NCBI RefSeq assembly: GCF_040270295.1
Contig: NZ_JBELOE010000217.1
Length of the DNA stretch: 64,000 nucleotides
Reading direction: 5' to 3' (one strand)
DNA from: Catenovulum sediminis
GTDB taxonomy: Bacteria > Pseudomonadota > Gammaproteobacteria > Enterobacterales > Alteromonadaceae
Part shown: piece by piece, positions 1 through 9,563 of the stretch
How the letters are laid out: each line of letters starts with the position of its first letter
How positions within the stretch are numbered: position 1 is the first letter of the stretch
Notes under the pieces: model-generated
What the model was told of the DNA's origin: nothing
Seen by the model: the letters and a program-made list of their open reading frames with translations, nothing else
Database searches by the model: none
Made by a program: the position numbers and the translations under genes

Positions 1-82
1 GCTACAGCGGTACAGTGACAAGTTGCGATTAAACCCTGAACTTTACTTGCCTTGGAACTACAAATCACAAAGCCCAGATTAA
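1..82 (+). CDS. C-terminal tail of an ORF entering from the left, possibly IS66-type transposase
   Basis: An open frame enters from the left edge (frame starting at base 2) and stops with TAA at 80-82, giving 26 residues. The last residues contain LPWNYK, which recalls the conserved LLPWN motif at the extreme C-terminus of IS66-family transposases. A short perfect hairpin (GCGTAA 107-112, TTACGC 115-120) lies just behind the stop and could belong to the element's end, but no terminal repeat or target duplication can be shown. The identification rests on one short motif and may be wrong. If right, an insertion sequence, whole or broken, sits in the cargo of the Tn7-like element. Confidence 0.3.
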   Translation, partial: LQRYSDKLRLNPELYLPWNYKSQSPD

Positions 83-166
83 ATGCTGGGTCTATGCACA
101 TTTCGGGCGTAAAGTTACGCTAACTTGCCGTAAGCTCACAATTAGATTGGAAAATATCCTTCTTTT

Positions 167-2644
167 TTAGTAAGTCGTTTTACTTCTTTTTAGGTCACTG
201 TCATATCGTTTCTTGATATCTTCAAATCTTTTCAGCCTGCTAGCAGTTAGCCCTTTATATTTTATTATATTTGTTAAGTTTTTAGCGCTGTAACTATCTG
301 CATTTATGTTTGTCTTCTCGGCTCTTTTTAGCATATCACTAGCTTCTTCGAGCATAGTGATTGAATCGTTGTGTAGTTTAAGATTATTTGCTTTATGATA
401 TCTAGCGATTGCTTTTCGTAACAAACAGAATGATTCTGGCCTGCCAAATTCATGTGCCTTTTCAATATATTGATCACCACCAGATATGTCTCCCATTTTG
501 TAATGAATCAATGCTAAATCAACTAATGCATCGCAATTACTGGGATCAAGTTCAATAGCCTTTTCCCCCATTGCTTTTGCGCAACCAAGCTTATCCGTCT
601 TATTAAAAAGAAGCCATGCAAATCTGTCAAATAGCGCTGAATTTAGTGGATCGTCTTCAATAGCTAATTCATACATTTCAATAGCTTCTGAAATTTGTCC
701 TTTCCCATACAACACTTTCGCAGCCTTTGCATACTCACTTCGAAATGCTTCATCGACACGATCTGAACGGTATTCCCGTTCGATTCTTTCTCTTTCGATT
801 GCGTAGTTGTCTACATTCATAGCTAAAGACTTAATTTTCTCCTGTTCACTAGATCCGACTTTGGAAAACTGGTGTAGGAAAAACCTATTTGCCAGTTCCA
901 CGATATCTAAAGAGTAAGTTCTTCCGTAGTCGGTTAAATTTGCGAAATGTGTTTCCACAAGACTCTGTTGAAATTCAGAAGTTTGAATTCCGACTTGTTG
1001 GCAAATTTGACTAATTGACACATTATCTAGAGGACATTTGACTTGAACTAAAACTAAAAACGCTTCTTTTTGTAAAGCGCCCATCCGTGCCCAAGCATCC
1101 TCGTATAAAAACTCAAGTAATTCTTCGTTATTTTTCTTAAAAATATTATCAATCGCGGCATCTATACCAACTTTTGAGTTAGAGATATATTTCACTAGAG
1201 CTTCTAACAGAATTGGCTTTCTCATCAATTGGTTAGATACTTTACGAAGTTTAGCTTCACCTGCTTGTGTTATGGGGGATGCAGAACATTCTTTAGCAAT
1301 TCGTTGCATTAAACTAACAGCTTCGGCCTCAGATAAACCCTCAATAGGAATTGGAGTTGCTTCAATAAATTCTCTTCTACGAGACGTAATGATTACTCTA
1401 CCAATATATTTTCCTATTAATTTAAAAAACGCACCTAAATCCTTAACCTCTTGAGCTGATGTCGCAAGTGTTTCTGTATTGTCTAAAACCATCAATATAT
1501 CATCTCGGCTATATTTATTGGCTTTAATAACCCCAACAGCTTTATCAATTAATGGCTTTCCTGATACTGAATACCATTCGGCAGGTAATACAGTGTAAAA
1601 ACACCTCATTAGCTCCCTTATGCATTCATCCATTGCAGGTGTTATCCCTGTGAAGTGTTTAAGACCTTGTTCAGTCCATTTAGTTAATTTTGCTGTGTAA
1701 AAACATATAATTTCAGGAATTGGTTCATCAAAATCAAAATGACTTTCTTTGAACTGATTTAGTAGTTCCAATACTAACGTTGTCTTTCCATATCCTCCAT
1801 CACCGTAAACTAAGCAATAACGAGAATCTTGGTCTTCCATCCACTCTTCTAAAGTTTTTAGTTCTTCTGTCCTTCCTTCAAAAGTATATGTTTGTCTTAT
1901 TGGTAGGTTGTGGTAAAAAGAGTAGTGTTTATTATTTGAGATTATCTCACTAAGATCATATTTCTCTGGTGATTTCAGGTTTTCAATGCAAAAAATGTTA
2001 TTTTCTTTTAGGTTTACGGTAAATTCTTTGGCATTTTCATAAGATAATATTTGCCCAGATAACGTCCAAATTCCTTTTTTGGGCGTCGCATTTAGTATGA
2101 CTATTGCACAGCTATCATGAACAATTGGCGTATCAATGTTGACACTACCAAGTCCATCTTGGAGCTTAAGTGAGTTTCCTTTATTAAGCTCCGGCAGCAT
2201 TAATTCAAATGCTTCAAGGCATTCAAGTATAATTTTTTCTGTCTTTGCAGCCCATTCTGACGAAATTTTATCGTCAATTACTCCATGACCCGGTCTTTTA
2301 TTTCTAAATTCCACCCACGCTTTAAGTTGTTTATTCAAAGGCGTTTTCGAAACTTTCGTTATTTCAAACCAACCAGACATTAGTTGTGGTGCAACATACT
2401 CCCTTAAAAAAGGAACTACATTATCTAAGATCTCTACTGGAAGACCGTCAACAGGCTTTCGAAATCGATTACTAAATTCTAATAGATCAATTTCATCAGA
2501 AGGTGTTTTGGCTCTAATTAACTCAAATGAAGTGACAACAACTGTTTGTAATAGTGATCTTAGTACAGACGTAAGAAATGTTAGTTTTTCGCCATCACTT
2601 AGTTTATTGGCAGTTTCAATATGAGCTTTATAAATCTTTTTCAT
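167..2644 (-). CDS. STAND/NB-ARC-type ATPase with TPR repeats, probable defence protein
   Basis: The 825-residue protein has three parts. The N-terminal 150 residues are helical and contain RNKRPGH (R114 to H120), an R-x5-H spacing like the catalytic motif of HEPN ribonucleases. A STAND nucleotide-binding core follows: P-loop GDGGYGKTT at 281-289, Walker B ILMVLDN around 383-389 and a sensor stretch VIITSRRR near 417-424. The C-terminal third (about 640-760) looks like TPR repeats. It starts 9 bp after the hsdR stop and is the last gene of the hsdM-hsdS-hsdR operon. STAND proteins often sense phage components and trigger an effector; here the effector would be the N-terminal domain (inference). 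It could also be a sensor or regulator linked to the restriction system. Confidence 0.75.
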   Translation of the reverse strand: MKKIYKAHIETANKLSDGEKLTFLTSVLRSLLQTVVVTSFELIRAKTPSDEIDLLEFSNRFRKPVDGLPVEILDNVVPFLREYVAPQLMSGWFEITKVSKTPLNKQLKAWVEFRNKRPGHGVIDDKISSEWAAKTEKIILECLEAFELMLPELNKGNSLKLQDGLGSVNIDTPIVHDSCAIVILNATPKKGIWTLSGQILSYENAKEFTVNLKENNIFCIENLKSPEKYDLSEIISNNKHYSFYHNLPIRQTYTFEGRTEELKTLEEWMEDQDSRYCLVYGDGGYGKTTLVLELLNQFKESHFDFDEPIPEIICFYTAKLTKWTEQGLKHFTGITPAMDECIRELMRCFYTVLPAEWYSVSGKPLIDKAVGVIKANKYSRDDILMVLDNTETLATSAQEVKDLGAFFKLIGKYIGRVIITSRRREFIEATPIPIEGLSEAEAVSLMQRIAKECSASPITQAGEAKLRKVSNQLMRKPILLEALVKYISNSKVGIDAAIDNIFKKNNEELLEFLYEDAWARMGALQKEAFLVLVQVKCPLDNVSISQICQQVGIQTSEFQQSLVETHFANLTDYGRTYSLDIVELANRFFLHQFSKVGSSEQEKIKSLAMNVDNYAIERERIEREYRSDRVDEAFRSEYAKAAKVLYGKGQISEAIEMYELAIEDDPLNSALFDRFAWLLFNKTDKLGCAKAMGEKAIELDPSNCDALVDLALIHYKMGDISGGDQYIEKAHEFGRPESFCLLRKAIARYHKANNLKLHNDSITMLEEASDMLKRAEKTNINADSYSAKNLTNIIKYKGLTASRLKRFEDIKKRYDSDLKRSKTTY

Positions 2645-2653
2645 GAGTGCTCC

Positions 2654-5191
2654 TTACTCATACAAATATTTCTGAAACCCAATAAAGGTTTCTCTAATTG
2701 CCGCTGGTGAGCCAAACACATCTACGGCATCACCAATCGTGTTGTACTTCAGTTCAATCAAGCTACGCATCTTACTTGGCGATAGCTCCATAACACCATC
2801 TTCAACATATTTTTCTAATATGAAATCGATGAATTGTTGTTGCTTGTCATCTGCAAACGCTACTTCAATACTGGGGTGAGCTGATGTTGCCCGTTGCTGT
2901 CTGCTTACAGCTTCACTCGCGTATGCTACATAGCGCAGTACGTCATACACATCACTATCTTTGGCATCTATTAGTTCTTTCATGCCTTCGAGTTTTTCTT
3001 CGTCATATCCAGCTTCAGATAGGCTTGAGAGCAATTTTTCACGGGTTGTTGGATCACTCCAAATTTCACGAAGCTGATCTTCATTTTCGAAGAACTTAGG
3101 TAAGTCAGAGAACAGTCGTTCAATAAACTCTTTTGCTGTAATTGGCTTATCACCAAACCAATACATTACTGATGATATATGTTGTATTTGACGAGTCTTT
3201 CCATCACTTAGCTGTATAACTACTTTTTCTTTTTTCTTACAGATACAGGGAATGCTGTCACACACAGGGCAAGCTTCGGGTTCACAAATACAAGGCGAAC
3301 AGCCACAGCGCTCACATGGTGGCTTTCCACATACACAGGGTTCACTACCGCATTCTACACAAGGTTCTTTTGGGCATTTGCATGGATTAAAACCGCATAA
3401 TTCACATGGCTCTTTTTCACAACTACATGGGTTATCGCCACATACATCACAAGGGTCATCTGGTGGTAATGGTTCACCATCCCATTCTGGATCAGCAAAG
3501 TTATGGTGGGCTTTAACAAAGTCATAAATCGTGAAATAGTCTTTGCCATCGTACATGCGCGTACCACGACCAACAATCTGCTTAAATTCAATCATGTTAT
3601 TGCAGGGACGCATCAAGACAATATTACGTACATTTCGAGCATCAACCCCTGTAGATAACTTGCGTGAAGTGGTCAGTACCGTTGGTATTGTTTTTTCGTT
3701 ATCACAAAATACGGCTAGGTCATTTTCACCCGCTTTACCATCATGTGCAGTTATACGCACACAGTAACTATGGTTTGTTGTCCAACCTTTCTGTTTGGCA
3801 TATTGATTGATGTAATCTCTAACCAGCCCAGCGTGCTCTTGTGTGGCACAGAAAACAATGGTTTTTTCTTTAGGGTTAAACAAGTCCATCCAGTAGTGAA
3901 CGCGTTTTTGTTCACGCGCTGGAATTGTGATAATTCGGTTGAAATCACCTTCCTTGTACACTTTACCCGGTTCAGGATCACCATGAACAATTACACCGTC
4001 ACCCGGTGTATAAACGTATTCGTCCATAGTGCCGACAATTGGATAAACCTTAAATGGCGTTAAGAAACCATCATTAACACCTTCTTTTAACGTGTAACTG
4101 TAAACTGGTTCACCAAAGTACTTGTAGGTATCAGCATTATCTTTTCGTTTTGGTGTAGCGGTTAACCCTAATTGAACAGCAGGAGAGAAATACTCTAGAA
4201 TTTTGCGCCAATTACTTTCATCGTTGGCCCCGCCACGGTGACACTCGTCAATGATGATGTAATCAAAAAAGTCAGCAGGGTATTCACCAAAATATGGTGT
4301 TTTATTGCCATGTTCATCTTCTGGTCCACTCATGAAGGTTTGGAAGATAGTAAAGAACACGCTGGCATTTTTAGGCACCGAGCCTTTCTTTCGGATCTCA
4401 CGCGGTTCTATACGAACGATGGCATCTTCACCAAATGGGCCAAAATCATTAAATGCTTGGTTTGCAAGTATGTTACGGTCTGCAAGGAATAGGATACGAG
4501 GTCTTTTTTTAGCGGCATCTGGATTTTTTTGTGCTGTTAAACTCCATCTACTCTGGAATAATTTCCATGAAGTTTGGAATGCAATGCATGTTTTCCCTGT
4601 GCCTGTCGCTAATGTTAGTAGAACCCGTTGTTTACCTTCAGCTATGGCATCCAGCGCATTATTGATGGCGTTTTCTTGATAATAGCGAGGTTGCCAATCA
4701 CCTTTTGTCTCAAATGGAATTTCAGCAAATCGTTCACGCCATACTTTCTTGAAATCAGGCGTACCTTCAGGTTCACTATCGAAGATTTTCGCCCACATTT
4801 CTTCAGGAGATAAATAGCGGTCAACTAATCCCTCTGTACCGTCTACCATATCCATTTGATAGATTTCATGCCCATTAGTAGCATAGGCAAATCGGCACTG
4901 AAGGCGCTCAGCATAATCCTTTGCTTGTCGCACACCTTCGGTATAACTCAACCCTTCTTTTTTAGCCTCAACTACAGCCACTTTTTGACCTTTGTAGATA
5001 AGCACATAATCGGCAATTAAACGTTGGCTTCGCTTACCGCCAACTAATATACGGCCTTTAGTTATTTCAAATTCCCTCCGAATACGGCTATCGCTATCAC
5101 GCTCCCAACCATCATACTCAAGACGAGGATCAATATGGTCTGCACGTGTTTCAGCTTCGTTGCGATTAGCTTTCTTCTTTGGGATATACAT
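2654..5191 (-). CDS. hsdR: Type I restriction enzyme, R (motor and nuclease) subunit
   Basis: The 845-residue protein is the DNA translocase and endonuclease of the type I complex. The N-terminal PD-(D/E)xK nuclease shows D61 and E75-A-K77. The SF2 helicase has Walker A ATGTGKT at 195-201, a DECH box (IIIDECH), the motif TATPKR and the late motif VGRGTRMYDGKDYF. The C-terminus resembles the EcoEI_R_C domain. Residues 581-651, between motor and C-terminal domain, hold five cysteine-rich 15-residue repeats. Its start codon overlaps the hsdS stop by one base, showing translational coupling. The layout and C-terminal domain place it with EcoEI-like enzymes rather than EcoR124-like ones. No frameshift is visible, so the enzyme is probably active. 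Confidence 0.95.
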   Translation of the reverse strand: MYIPKKKANRNEAETRADHIDPRLEYDGWERDSDSRIRREFEITKGRILVGGKRSQRLIADYVLIYKGQKVAVVEAKKEGLSYTEGVRQAKDYAERLQCRFAYATNGHEIYQMDMVDGTEGLVDRYLSPEEMWAKIFDSEPEGTPDFKKVWRERFAEIPFETKGDWQPRYYQENAINNALDAIAEGKQRVLLTLATGTGKTCIAFQTSWKLFQSRWSLTAQKNPDAAKKRPRILFLADRNILANQAFNDFGPFGEDAIVRIEPREIRKKGSVPKNASVFFTIFQTFMSGPEDEHGNKTPYFGEYPADFFDYIIIDECHRGGANDESNWRKILEYFSPAVQLGLTATPKRKDNADTYKYFGEPVYSYTLKEGVNDGFLTPFKVYPIVGTMDEYVYTPGDGVIVHGDPEPGKVYKEGDFNRIITIPAREQKRVHYWMDLFNPKEKTIVFCATQEHAGLVRDYINQYAKQKGWTTNHSYCVRITAHDGKAGENDLAVFCDNEKTIPTVLTTSRKLSTGVDARNVRNIVLMRPCNNMIEFKQIVGRGTRMYDGKDYFTIYDFVKAHHNFADPEWDGEPLPPDDPCDVCGDNPCSCEKEPCELCGFNPCKCPKEPCVECGSEPCVCGKPPCERCGCSPCICEPEACPVCDSIPCICKKKEKVVIQLSDGKTRQIQHISSVMYWFGDKPITAKEFIERLFSDLPKFFENEDQLREIWSDPTTREKLLSSLSEAGYDEEKLEGMKELIDAKDSDVYDVLRYVAYASEAVSRQQRATSAHPSIEVAFADDKQQQFIDFILEKYVEDGVMELSPSKMRSLIELKYNTIGDAVDVFGSPAAIRETFIGFQKYLYE
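3239..3451 (-). repeat. Five tandem cysteine-rich repeats inside hsdR
   Basis: The coding strand encodes five units of 15 residues with the pattern CxxCxxxPCxC followed by a 4-residue linker such as EKEP or PKEP (HsdR residues 581-651, the last unit lacking its linker). All 20 core cysteines are kept while the residues between them vary, which indicates selection on the protein rather than a recent DNA expansion. Each unit could bind one zinc ion. The block sits between helicase motif VI and the C-terminal domain and would form a zinc-stabilised rod or contact surface. Confidence 0.9.
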
Positions 5192-6414
5192 TAGGCAGCA
5201 ACTCCTTTGCTATTTTTTAATTCACCACTAAAGGCTTTTTGTAAAATTGATTCTTTCAAGTTACTTAAACACTCAAGTTTTGTCCTGTAGATATTTTCGA
5301 TTTTGTTACATTTCTCCTGTAATCTCTCAAAGTCCTCTACAATCTGATTTTGAACATTCAATGTCGGAATCGGAGCAGATATTTCCTTTAAAATTTTGAC
5401 AGAGGCCATGTTTTTTATAGCTGCCCCCTGCGATAGTCTCGCTATCTGAGTTTGAAAATCTCGGCTGTCTAACCATATTTTAAGGTACTTGGGTGATAAA
5501 ACCCCAGAAGGTGTTAATTTCAATAGCGCTTGATTAATTATGCCTTTTTCAATGCCTTCGGGTACAATTGCGACTTTCCCCATAGTACCTGAACAGCTTA
5601 TAATTAAGTCACCAGTGAACAATTCGAATCTTTGCATTTCAATGAACTTTTCTTCGTCAACATAATATCTAATATCATTGAATTGATTATTTATTGCATG
5701 TTGTTGTTCATAGACTGCGAAACCAGTGGATTTAAAGATGTCTTTTTTTAAACTCCCCCCAAAAGGCCCACGAACAAAATGACAAACATCTCCTAACTTC
5801 TCTCTTCCCCATTCATCCGCATTTGCAAAAATATTATTGGCATAGCTTTCAAATAGTTCTTTTGTATTACTTAAATTTCGTTCTACGGTCGAGAAGGCTT
5901 GTTTTAAGTCTGATAATGTTTGGTCTAGGAGACTCACAACATGTTTTTGGTCGCCTTTCGATAGCAAAGGTATCTCAAGGTTTTCAATAAACTCTTTTGG
6001 CACTCGTTTATGTCCCACTGCACCTGTCATAACGGCTTGCCCCTGTTCCCTAAATATCTTTCTCATTAGGAAGTAATATAGGTACTCAGGTAACAACCCA
6101 TCGCCTGCTCTGAACACAATAAATTCACTCGACCCAAAGCCAATGCCATTAGTTAAACCCTTAGCGATTCCTAACTTACCATTTTCAAAACAGGGCGTTA
6201 TCTTAGCTAACAGCACGTCATTATCAGCAAAGTAAGTGTAACTTCCATATACATTGGATAAAGGCTTATCTTCACCTAAAACTAAGAAAGGTGTATTTAT
6301 GCCTAAATTATTCATAGGAATAAAAGATACTAAATCACTTTCAGATAATTGCTTTCTAGCCTCTGACTTTGGTGGTTTGATTGTGCAACAGTCTTTAAGT
6401 TTTACCAGTCTCAT
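5191..6414 (-). CDS. hsdS: Type I restriction-modification specificity subunit
   Basis: The 407-residue protein has the usual duplicated HsdS layout. The first target recognition domain starts near MRLVKLKDCCTIKPP. A helical spacer around residues 160-195 is rich in Leu, Lys and Glu. The second domain starts near WGREKLGDVCHFVRG, and a second helical segment closes the protein. Each domain recognises half of a bipartite DNA target, and the two helices set the spacing and bind HsdM. It overlaps the hsdM stop and the hsdR start by one base each, so the three subunits are translated as a coupled set. The target sequence cannot be read from the protein. The two domains differ strongly, so the target should be asymmetric. 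Confidence 0.93.
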   Translation of the reverse strand: MRLVKLKDCCTIKPPKSEARKQLSESDLVSFIPMNNLGINTPFLVLGEDKPLSNVYGSYTYFADNDVLLAKITPCFENGKLGIAKGLTNGIGFGSSEFIVFRAGDGLLPEYLYYFLMRKIFREQGQAVMTGAVGHKRVPKEFIENLEIPLLSKGDQKHVVSLLDQTLSDLKQAFSTVERNLSNTKELFESYANNIFANADEWGREKLGDVCHFVRGPFGGSLKKDIFKSTGFAVYEQQHAINNQFNDIRYYVDEEKFIEMQRFELFTGDLIISCSGTMGKVAIVPEGIEKGIINQALLKLTPSGVLSPKYLKIWLDSRDFQTQIARLSQGAAIKNMASVKILKEISAPIPTLNVQNQIVEDFERLQEKCNKIENIYRTKLECLSNLKESILQKAFSGELKNSKGVAA

Positions 6415-7883
6415 TAGCTGAATACCTTTTGAATATTAGCTAGAATAAGTTCGCTTTCTTTATCTAAATTGATGATCTCTTCTATGATTGATGAAGGTTC
6501 CCTAAAGACAATTTCGTCTTTCGTATTAGGGTTATTCACCGATAAATCCCAAGTAGATTGATCTAAACTTGTAAAAGGAATTGACCATGACTTATCCGAG
6601 TCAGCAAAGCTCTTTTGTAATTTAACAAACTCTTTTAAATCATCATCATTAAGCGGGTTTGTTTTGCCTAAACTACGGCCCGGATCTAATTGATAAAACC
6701 AAGTACTTTGTGTTGGTTCGCCTTTGGTAAAAAATAACACTACCGTTTTAACACCAGCACCTAAAAATGTTTTTGCAGGGCAGTCTAAAATAGTATGTAG
6801 ATTACAGCTTTCCAAAAGTTCTTTCCGCAGAGCTATAGCTGCATTATCCGTGTTGGACAAGAAAGTGTTTTTTATAACAACCGCAGCACGCCCTCCGGGC
6901 TTTAATGATTTAATAAAATGCTGCATAAATAAGAACGCAGTTTCCCCTGTTTTGATAGGGAAGTTTTGCTGTACTTCTTTACGCTCTTTCCCTCCGAATG
7001 GGGGGTTCGCTAGGCAAATTGAATACTGATTATTCGGTGTTATATCTTGCAGGTTTTCAGCTAGGGTGTTGGTATGAATAACATTAGGCGCTTCTATACC
7101 ATGAAGGATCATATTCATGATCGCAATCACGTAAGCTAAAGACTTTTTCTCTTTGGCATAAAAAGTACGCTCTTGCAGTATCTTCAATTCGTCAGTTTTA
7201 AGCTTTCGTTTCTCGGCTCCACCTTGACGAAGGTAATCGTAAGCTTCACACAAGAACCCTGCTGAACCAGCAGCTCCATCGTAAATCGTTTCACCAATTT
7301 GCGGCTGAACAACATCAATCATGGCGCGGATAAGTGGGCGAGGGGTATAGTATTCACCACCATTACGACCTGCATTACCCATGTTCTTAATTTTCACTTC
7401 GTAGATATGGGATAGCTCGTGTTTTTCTTCTTGTGAGCGAAAGCGTAATTCATCTACTTTCTCTAACGCATCACGAAGTGAATAACCGCTTTGAATTTTG
7501 TTTTTGATTTCACCAAATATTTCACCAATTTTATATTCAATGGTGTTTGGGTTATCAGCACGCTGTTTAAATGACTTCAAGTAAGGAAATAACTCTTGAT
7601 CAACATAGTCGATTAAGTCATCACCTGTCAGTGCATTATCATGATCAAATTCACCAGATGCTGTTTTAGGAGCAGCCCAGCTACTCCAGCGATGCTCTTC
7701 ATCAATGATGAACTTATACTCTTCCATCATCAATTCAGCTTCTTGCGACTTGGCAAATTCTAAATCATCAAGGTACTTAAGGAATAACATCCATGACGTT
7801 TGTTCGGTGTAGTCTAATTCGCTGGAACAACCAGCATCTTTATGAAGAATGTCATCGATATTCTTAAACGTTTGTTCAAACAT
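6414..7883 (-). CDS. hsdM: Type I N6-adenine DNA methyltransferase subunit
   Basis: The 489-residue protein methylates adenine in the target recognised by HsdS. An N-terminal helical HsdM_N region (about 1-150) is followed by the N6_Mtase fold, with AdoMet-binding motif I YDGAAGSAGF at 201-210 and catalytic motif IV NPPF at 293-296. The pre-motif YYTPRPL typical of the family is at 178-184. It is the first gene of the operon hsdM-hsdS-hsdR-STAND and starts 87 bp after the tnsC stop, with its own probable promoter in that gap. The complete protein and intact partners suggest a working system carried as transposon cargo. Confidence 0.95.
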   Translation of the reverse strand: MFEQTFKNIDDILHKDAGCSSELDYTEQTSWMLFLKYLDDLEFAKSQEAELMMEEYKFIIDEEHRWSSWAAPKTASGEFDHDNALTGDDLIDYVDQELFPYLKSFKQRADNPNTIEYKIGEIFGEIKNKIQSGYSLRDALEKVDELRFRSQEEKHELSHIYEVKIKNMGNAGRNGGEYYTPRPLIRAMIDVVQPQIGETIYDGAAGSAGFLCEAYDYLRQGGAEKRKLKTDELKILQERTFYAKEKKSLAYVIAIMNMILHGIEAPNVIHTNTLAENLQDITPNNQYSICLANPPFGGKERKEVQQNFPIKTGETAFLFMQHFIKSLKPGGRAAVVIKNTFLSNTDNAAIALRKELLESCNLHTILDCPAKTFLGAGVKTVVLFFTKGEPTQSTWFYQLDPGRSLGKTNPLNDDDLKEFVKLQKSFADSDKSWSIPFTSLDQSTWDLSVNNPNTKDEIVFREPSSIIEEIINLDKESELILANIQKVFS

Positions 7884-7917
7884 TATTATTTTTTATCTCT
7901 TTTTTAATATTTCGGTA

Positions 7918-7946
7918 ATATCGTTTAACCATAAGCTATTAGTCAA
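7918..7946 (-). promoter_or_regulatory. Probable promoter of the hsd operon
   Basis: On the minus strand a -35 box TTGACT (7941-7946) is followed after 17 bp by a weaker -10 CGATAT (7918-7923), 35 bp upstream of the hsdM start. The gap also holds the repeated heptamer GATTAAT. The call comes from inspection only. Confidence 0.4.
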
Positions 7947-7970
7947 TGATTAATCCGATAATAATTAATC

Positions 7971-9563
7971 TTATAAATAAGGGGTTATATCTAAAATTGT
8001 CCCTGCTTTTTTAAATTCTGCATACATATCAGTATCGGCTTGAAATATTAGCCTGAGATCATTTTCTGTGTAAGCCGGGATTAATTTTTTACTAGACTTT
8101 TTGCTGCCATGTTTAGGTTTGGATAATTCTGAATTTTGCGGTTTTGACGGGTTAGTTATAACTCCAATGAGCTCAAATAAAGTTTTATCCGGATGATTTA
8201 CAATGGCATAATTAGCCAATTCAGGCGCTATATCTGGCCCTATTTCCATTTGGGTTAATAGCTCTATTAACTGGGTTTTGACGTCTTTTTTCACTGGCGG
8301 TTCAGTCTTTTCTGGAACAATATCCAATTCAGATTGCTTTAGATTAACCCTAATGTCGCTTTTATCTATATCTAAATCATCGAACTTTAGTATTTCGTCT
8401 TCCCGACCGAGCCTAAGCGCTCTAATCATAGGATGGATCATTTTCAGTTCTTCATCATAAACTTCGTTAATTAAGTCTTCATCTAAAACTTCCTCATCAA
8501 CGGTAATAGCCCTGACCTGACACAAATAAAACAGTGTAACGCATACGTGAGGAATACCCTGGGTAAACTGCCAAAATTGCTGTTTTATCGAAGGTGTTAA
8601 TGGTGTTGGAGTTTCAAACCATTGTAGCCTCCACAACCGATTAATAAAATTATCCCATTCTGATAATTCATCAGGTTCATCTTTCTCAATTGAAAAACGC
8701 CCCCAATCTATACTACCGTACTGACTAGCCCGTCGTGCTGACCTCATTGTTTTTGAGAAAAGAGTTAAAGATGAGGGCGTTCCCACATATAAAACAGGTA
8801 CGTGAATTACGTTTGAAAGCGTAACAAAAAAGTTGAGTAACTTTTTTGCACCATTTGATTTTGCTAATTTCAAATGTTGTATTTCATCCAGCACTAATAA
8901 ACCTAAAGAATGATTTGCAGCTATTCGTGCAATATCACTAAGCATGCTTTCCGCTGTTGATCTTGATTTTACGTATAGGTCTTCATAATCGCTACCTAGG
9001 GCCTTGTCTATGGCTTTAAAAAATTGAATACATAACCCTTTTTCTGAACCATCGTGGGGGCATTCTAATTTTAACCATACTAACTGAGTATGTTGATAAT
9101 CCTTATGATAAATGGCCTGTTCATAAGTACTCAATATAGCTTCAACTGTTGTTGATTTACCTGTTCCTGAGCAACCAATTACGGATGTAGAAACAGCTAA
9201 ACTTCCTGCATTTCGAAATATTTGACGAAAATCTATATGGTCAATTTTATTTATATTTTCCTGATGCGATTTATCTTTTATATTTCGAGATAAATAACCT
9301 CGCCTGAGCATTGTGGCGATCATCTGCTCTAACTGAATATGCTTAGAAGTAGGATAAAGAAATTTATCAATTATCCTCATCATTGCGTGCCTACGAATGT
9401 AATTGGGTAATGTTAGTTCCGCAGCTGGAATTTTTGGAAATCTATTGAGGTATTTAGCGACTTCAGCTGGACTTTTCAAACGAGGTAAAGCTTCAATCAA
9501 CGGATTGCCTTGATATTCTGATATCTCGGCTTCGTTATAAACTGCGGATGTGATATTAATCAA
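7971..9563 (-). CDS. tnsC: Tn7-like transposition regulator TnsC (AAA+ ATPase)
   Basis: The 530-residue AAA+ protein links target selection to the TnsAB transposase; E. coli TnsC has 555 residues. Walker A GCSGTGKST is at 130-138 and Walker B LLVLDEIQHL near 222-231. The charged C-terminal 100 residues are probably the part that contacts TnsA/TnsB. The start overlaps the tnsB stop by 4 bases (ATGA), so tnsA, tnsB and tnsC form one translationally coupled unit. The next gene on the same strand is hsdM cargo, not tnsD, so the target-selecting partner must be encoded elsewhere. Confidence 0.93.
   Translation of the reverse strand: MINITSAVYNEAEISEYQGNPLIEALPRLKSPAEVAKYLNRFPKIPAAELTLPNYIRRHAMMRIIDKFLYPTSKHIQLEQMIATMLRRGYLSRNIKDKSHQENINKIDHIDFRQIFRNAGSLAVSTSVIGCSGTGKSTTVEAILSTYEQAIYHKDYQHTQLVWLKLECPHDGSEKGLCIQFFKAIDKALGSDYEDLYVKSRSTAESMLSDIARIAANHSLGLLVLDEIQHLKLAKSNGAKKLLNFFVTLSNVIHVPVLYVGTPSSLTLFSKTMRSARRASQYGSIDWGRFSIEKDEPDELSEWDNFINRLWRLQWFETPTPLTPSIKQQFWQFTQGIPHVCVTLFYLCQVRAITVDEEVLDEDLINEVYDEELKMIHPMIRALRLGREDEILKFDDLDIDKSDIRVNLKQSELDIVPEKTEPPVKKDVKTQLIELLTQMEIGPDIAPELANYAIVNHPDKTLFELIGVITNPSKPQNSELSKPKHGSKKSSKKLIPAYTENDLRLIFQADTDMYAEFKKAGTILDITPYL

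Noticed and set aside
32..54. AACTTTA-containing stretch as a TnsB site or second transposon end
   Set aside because: Only seven bases match the repeat, and there is no TGTGG terminus or target duplication nearby.
107..128. Integron-like attC site in the hairpin after the left-edge ORF
   Set aside because: The core sites do not fit the RYYYAAC/GTTRRRY rule on both sides and no integrase or cassette follows.
3252..3527. Plus-strand ORF of 91 residues rich in Gln, Gly, Ser and His
   Set aside because: It is the antisense shadow of the HsdR cysteine repeats; the regular repeats keep the opposite frame open.
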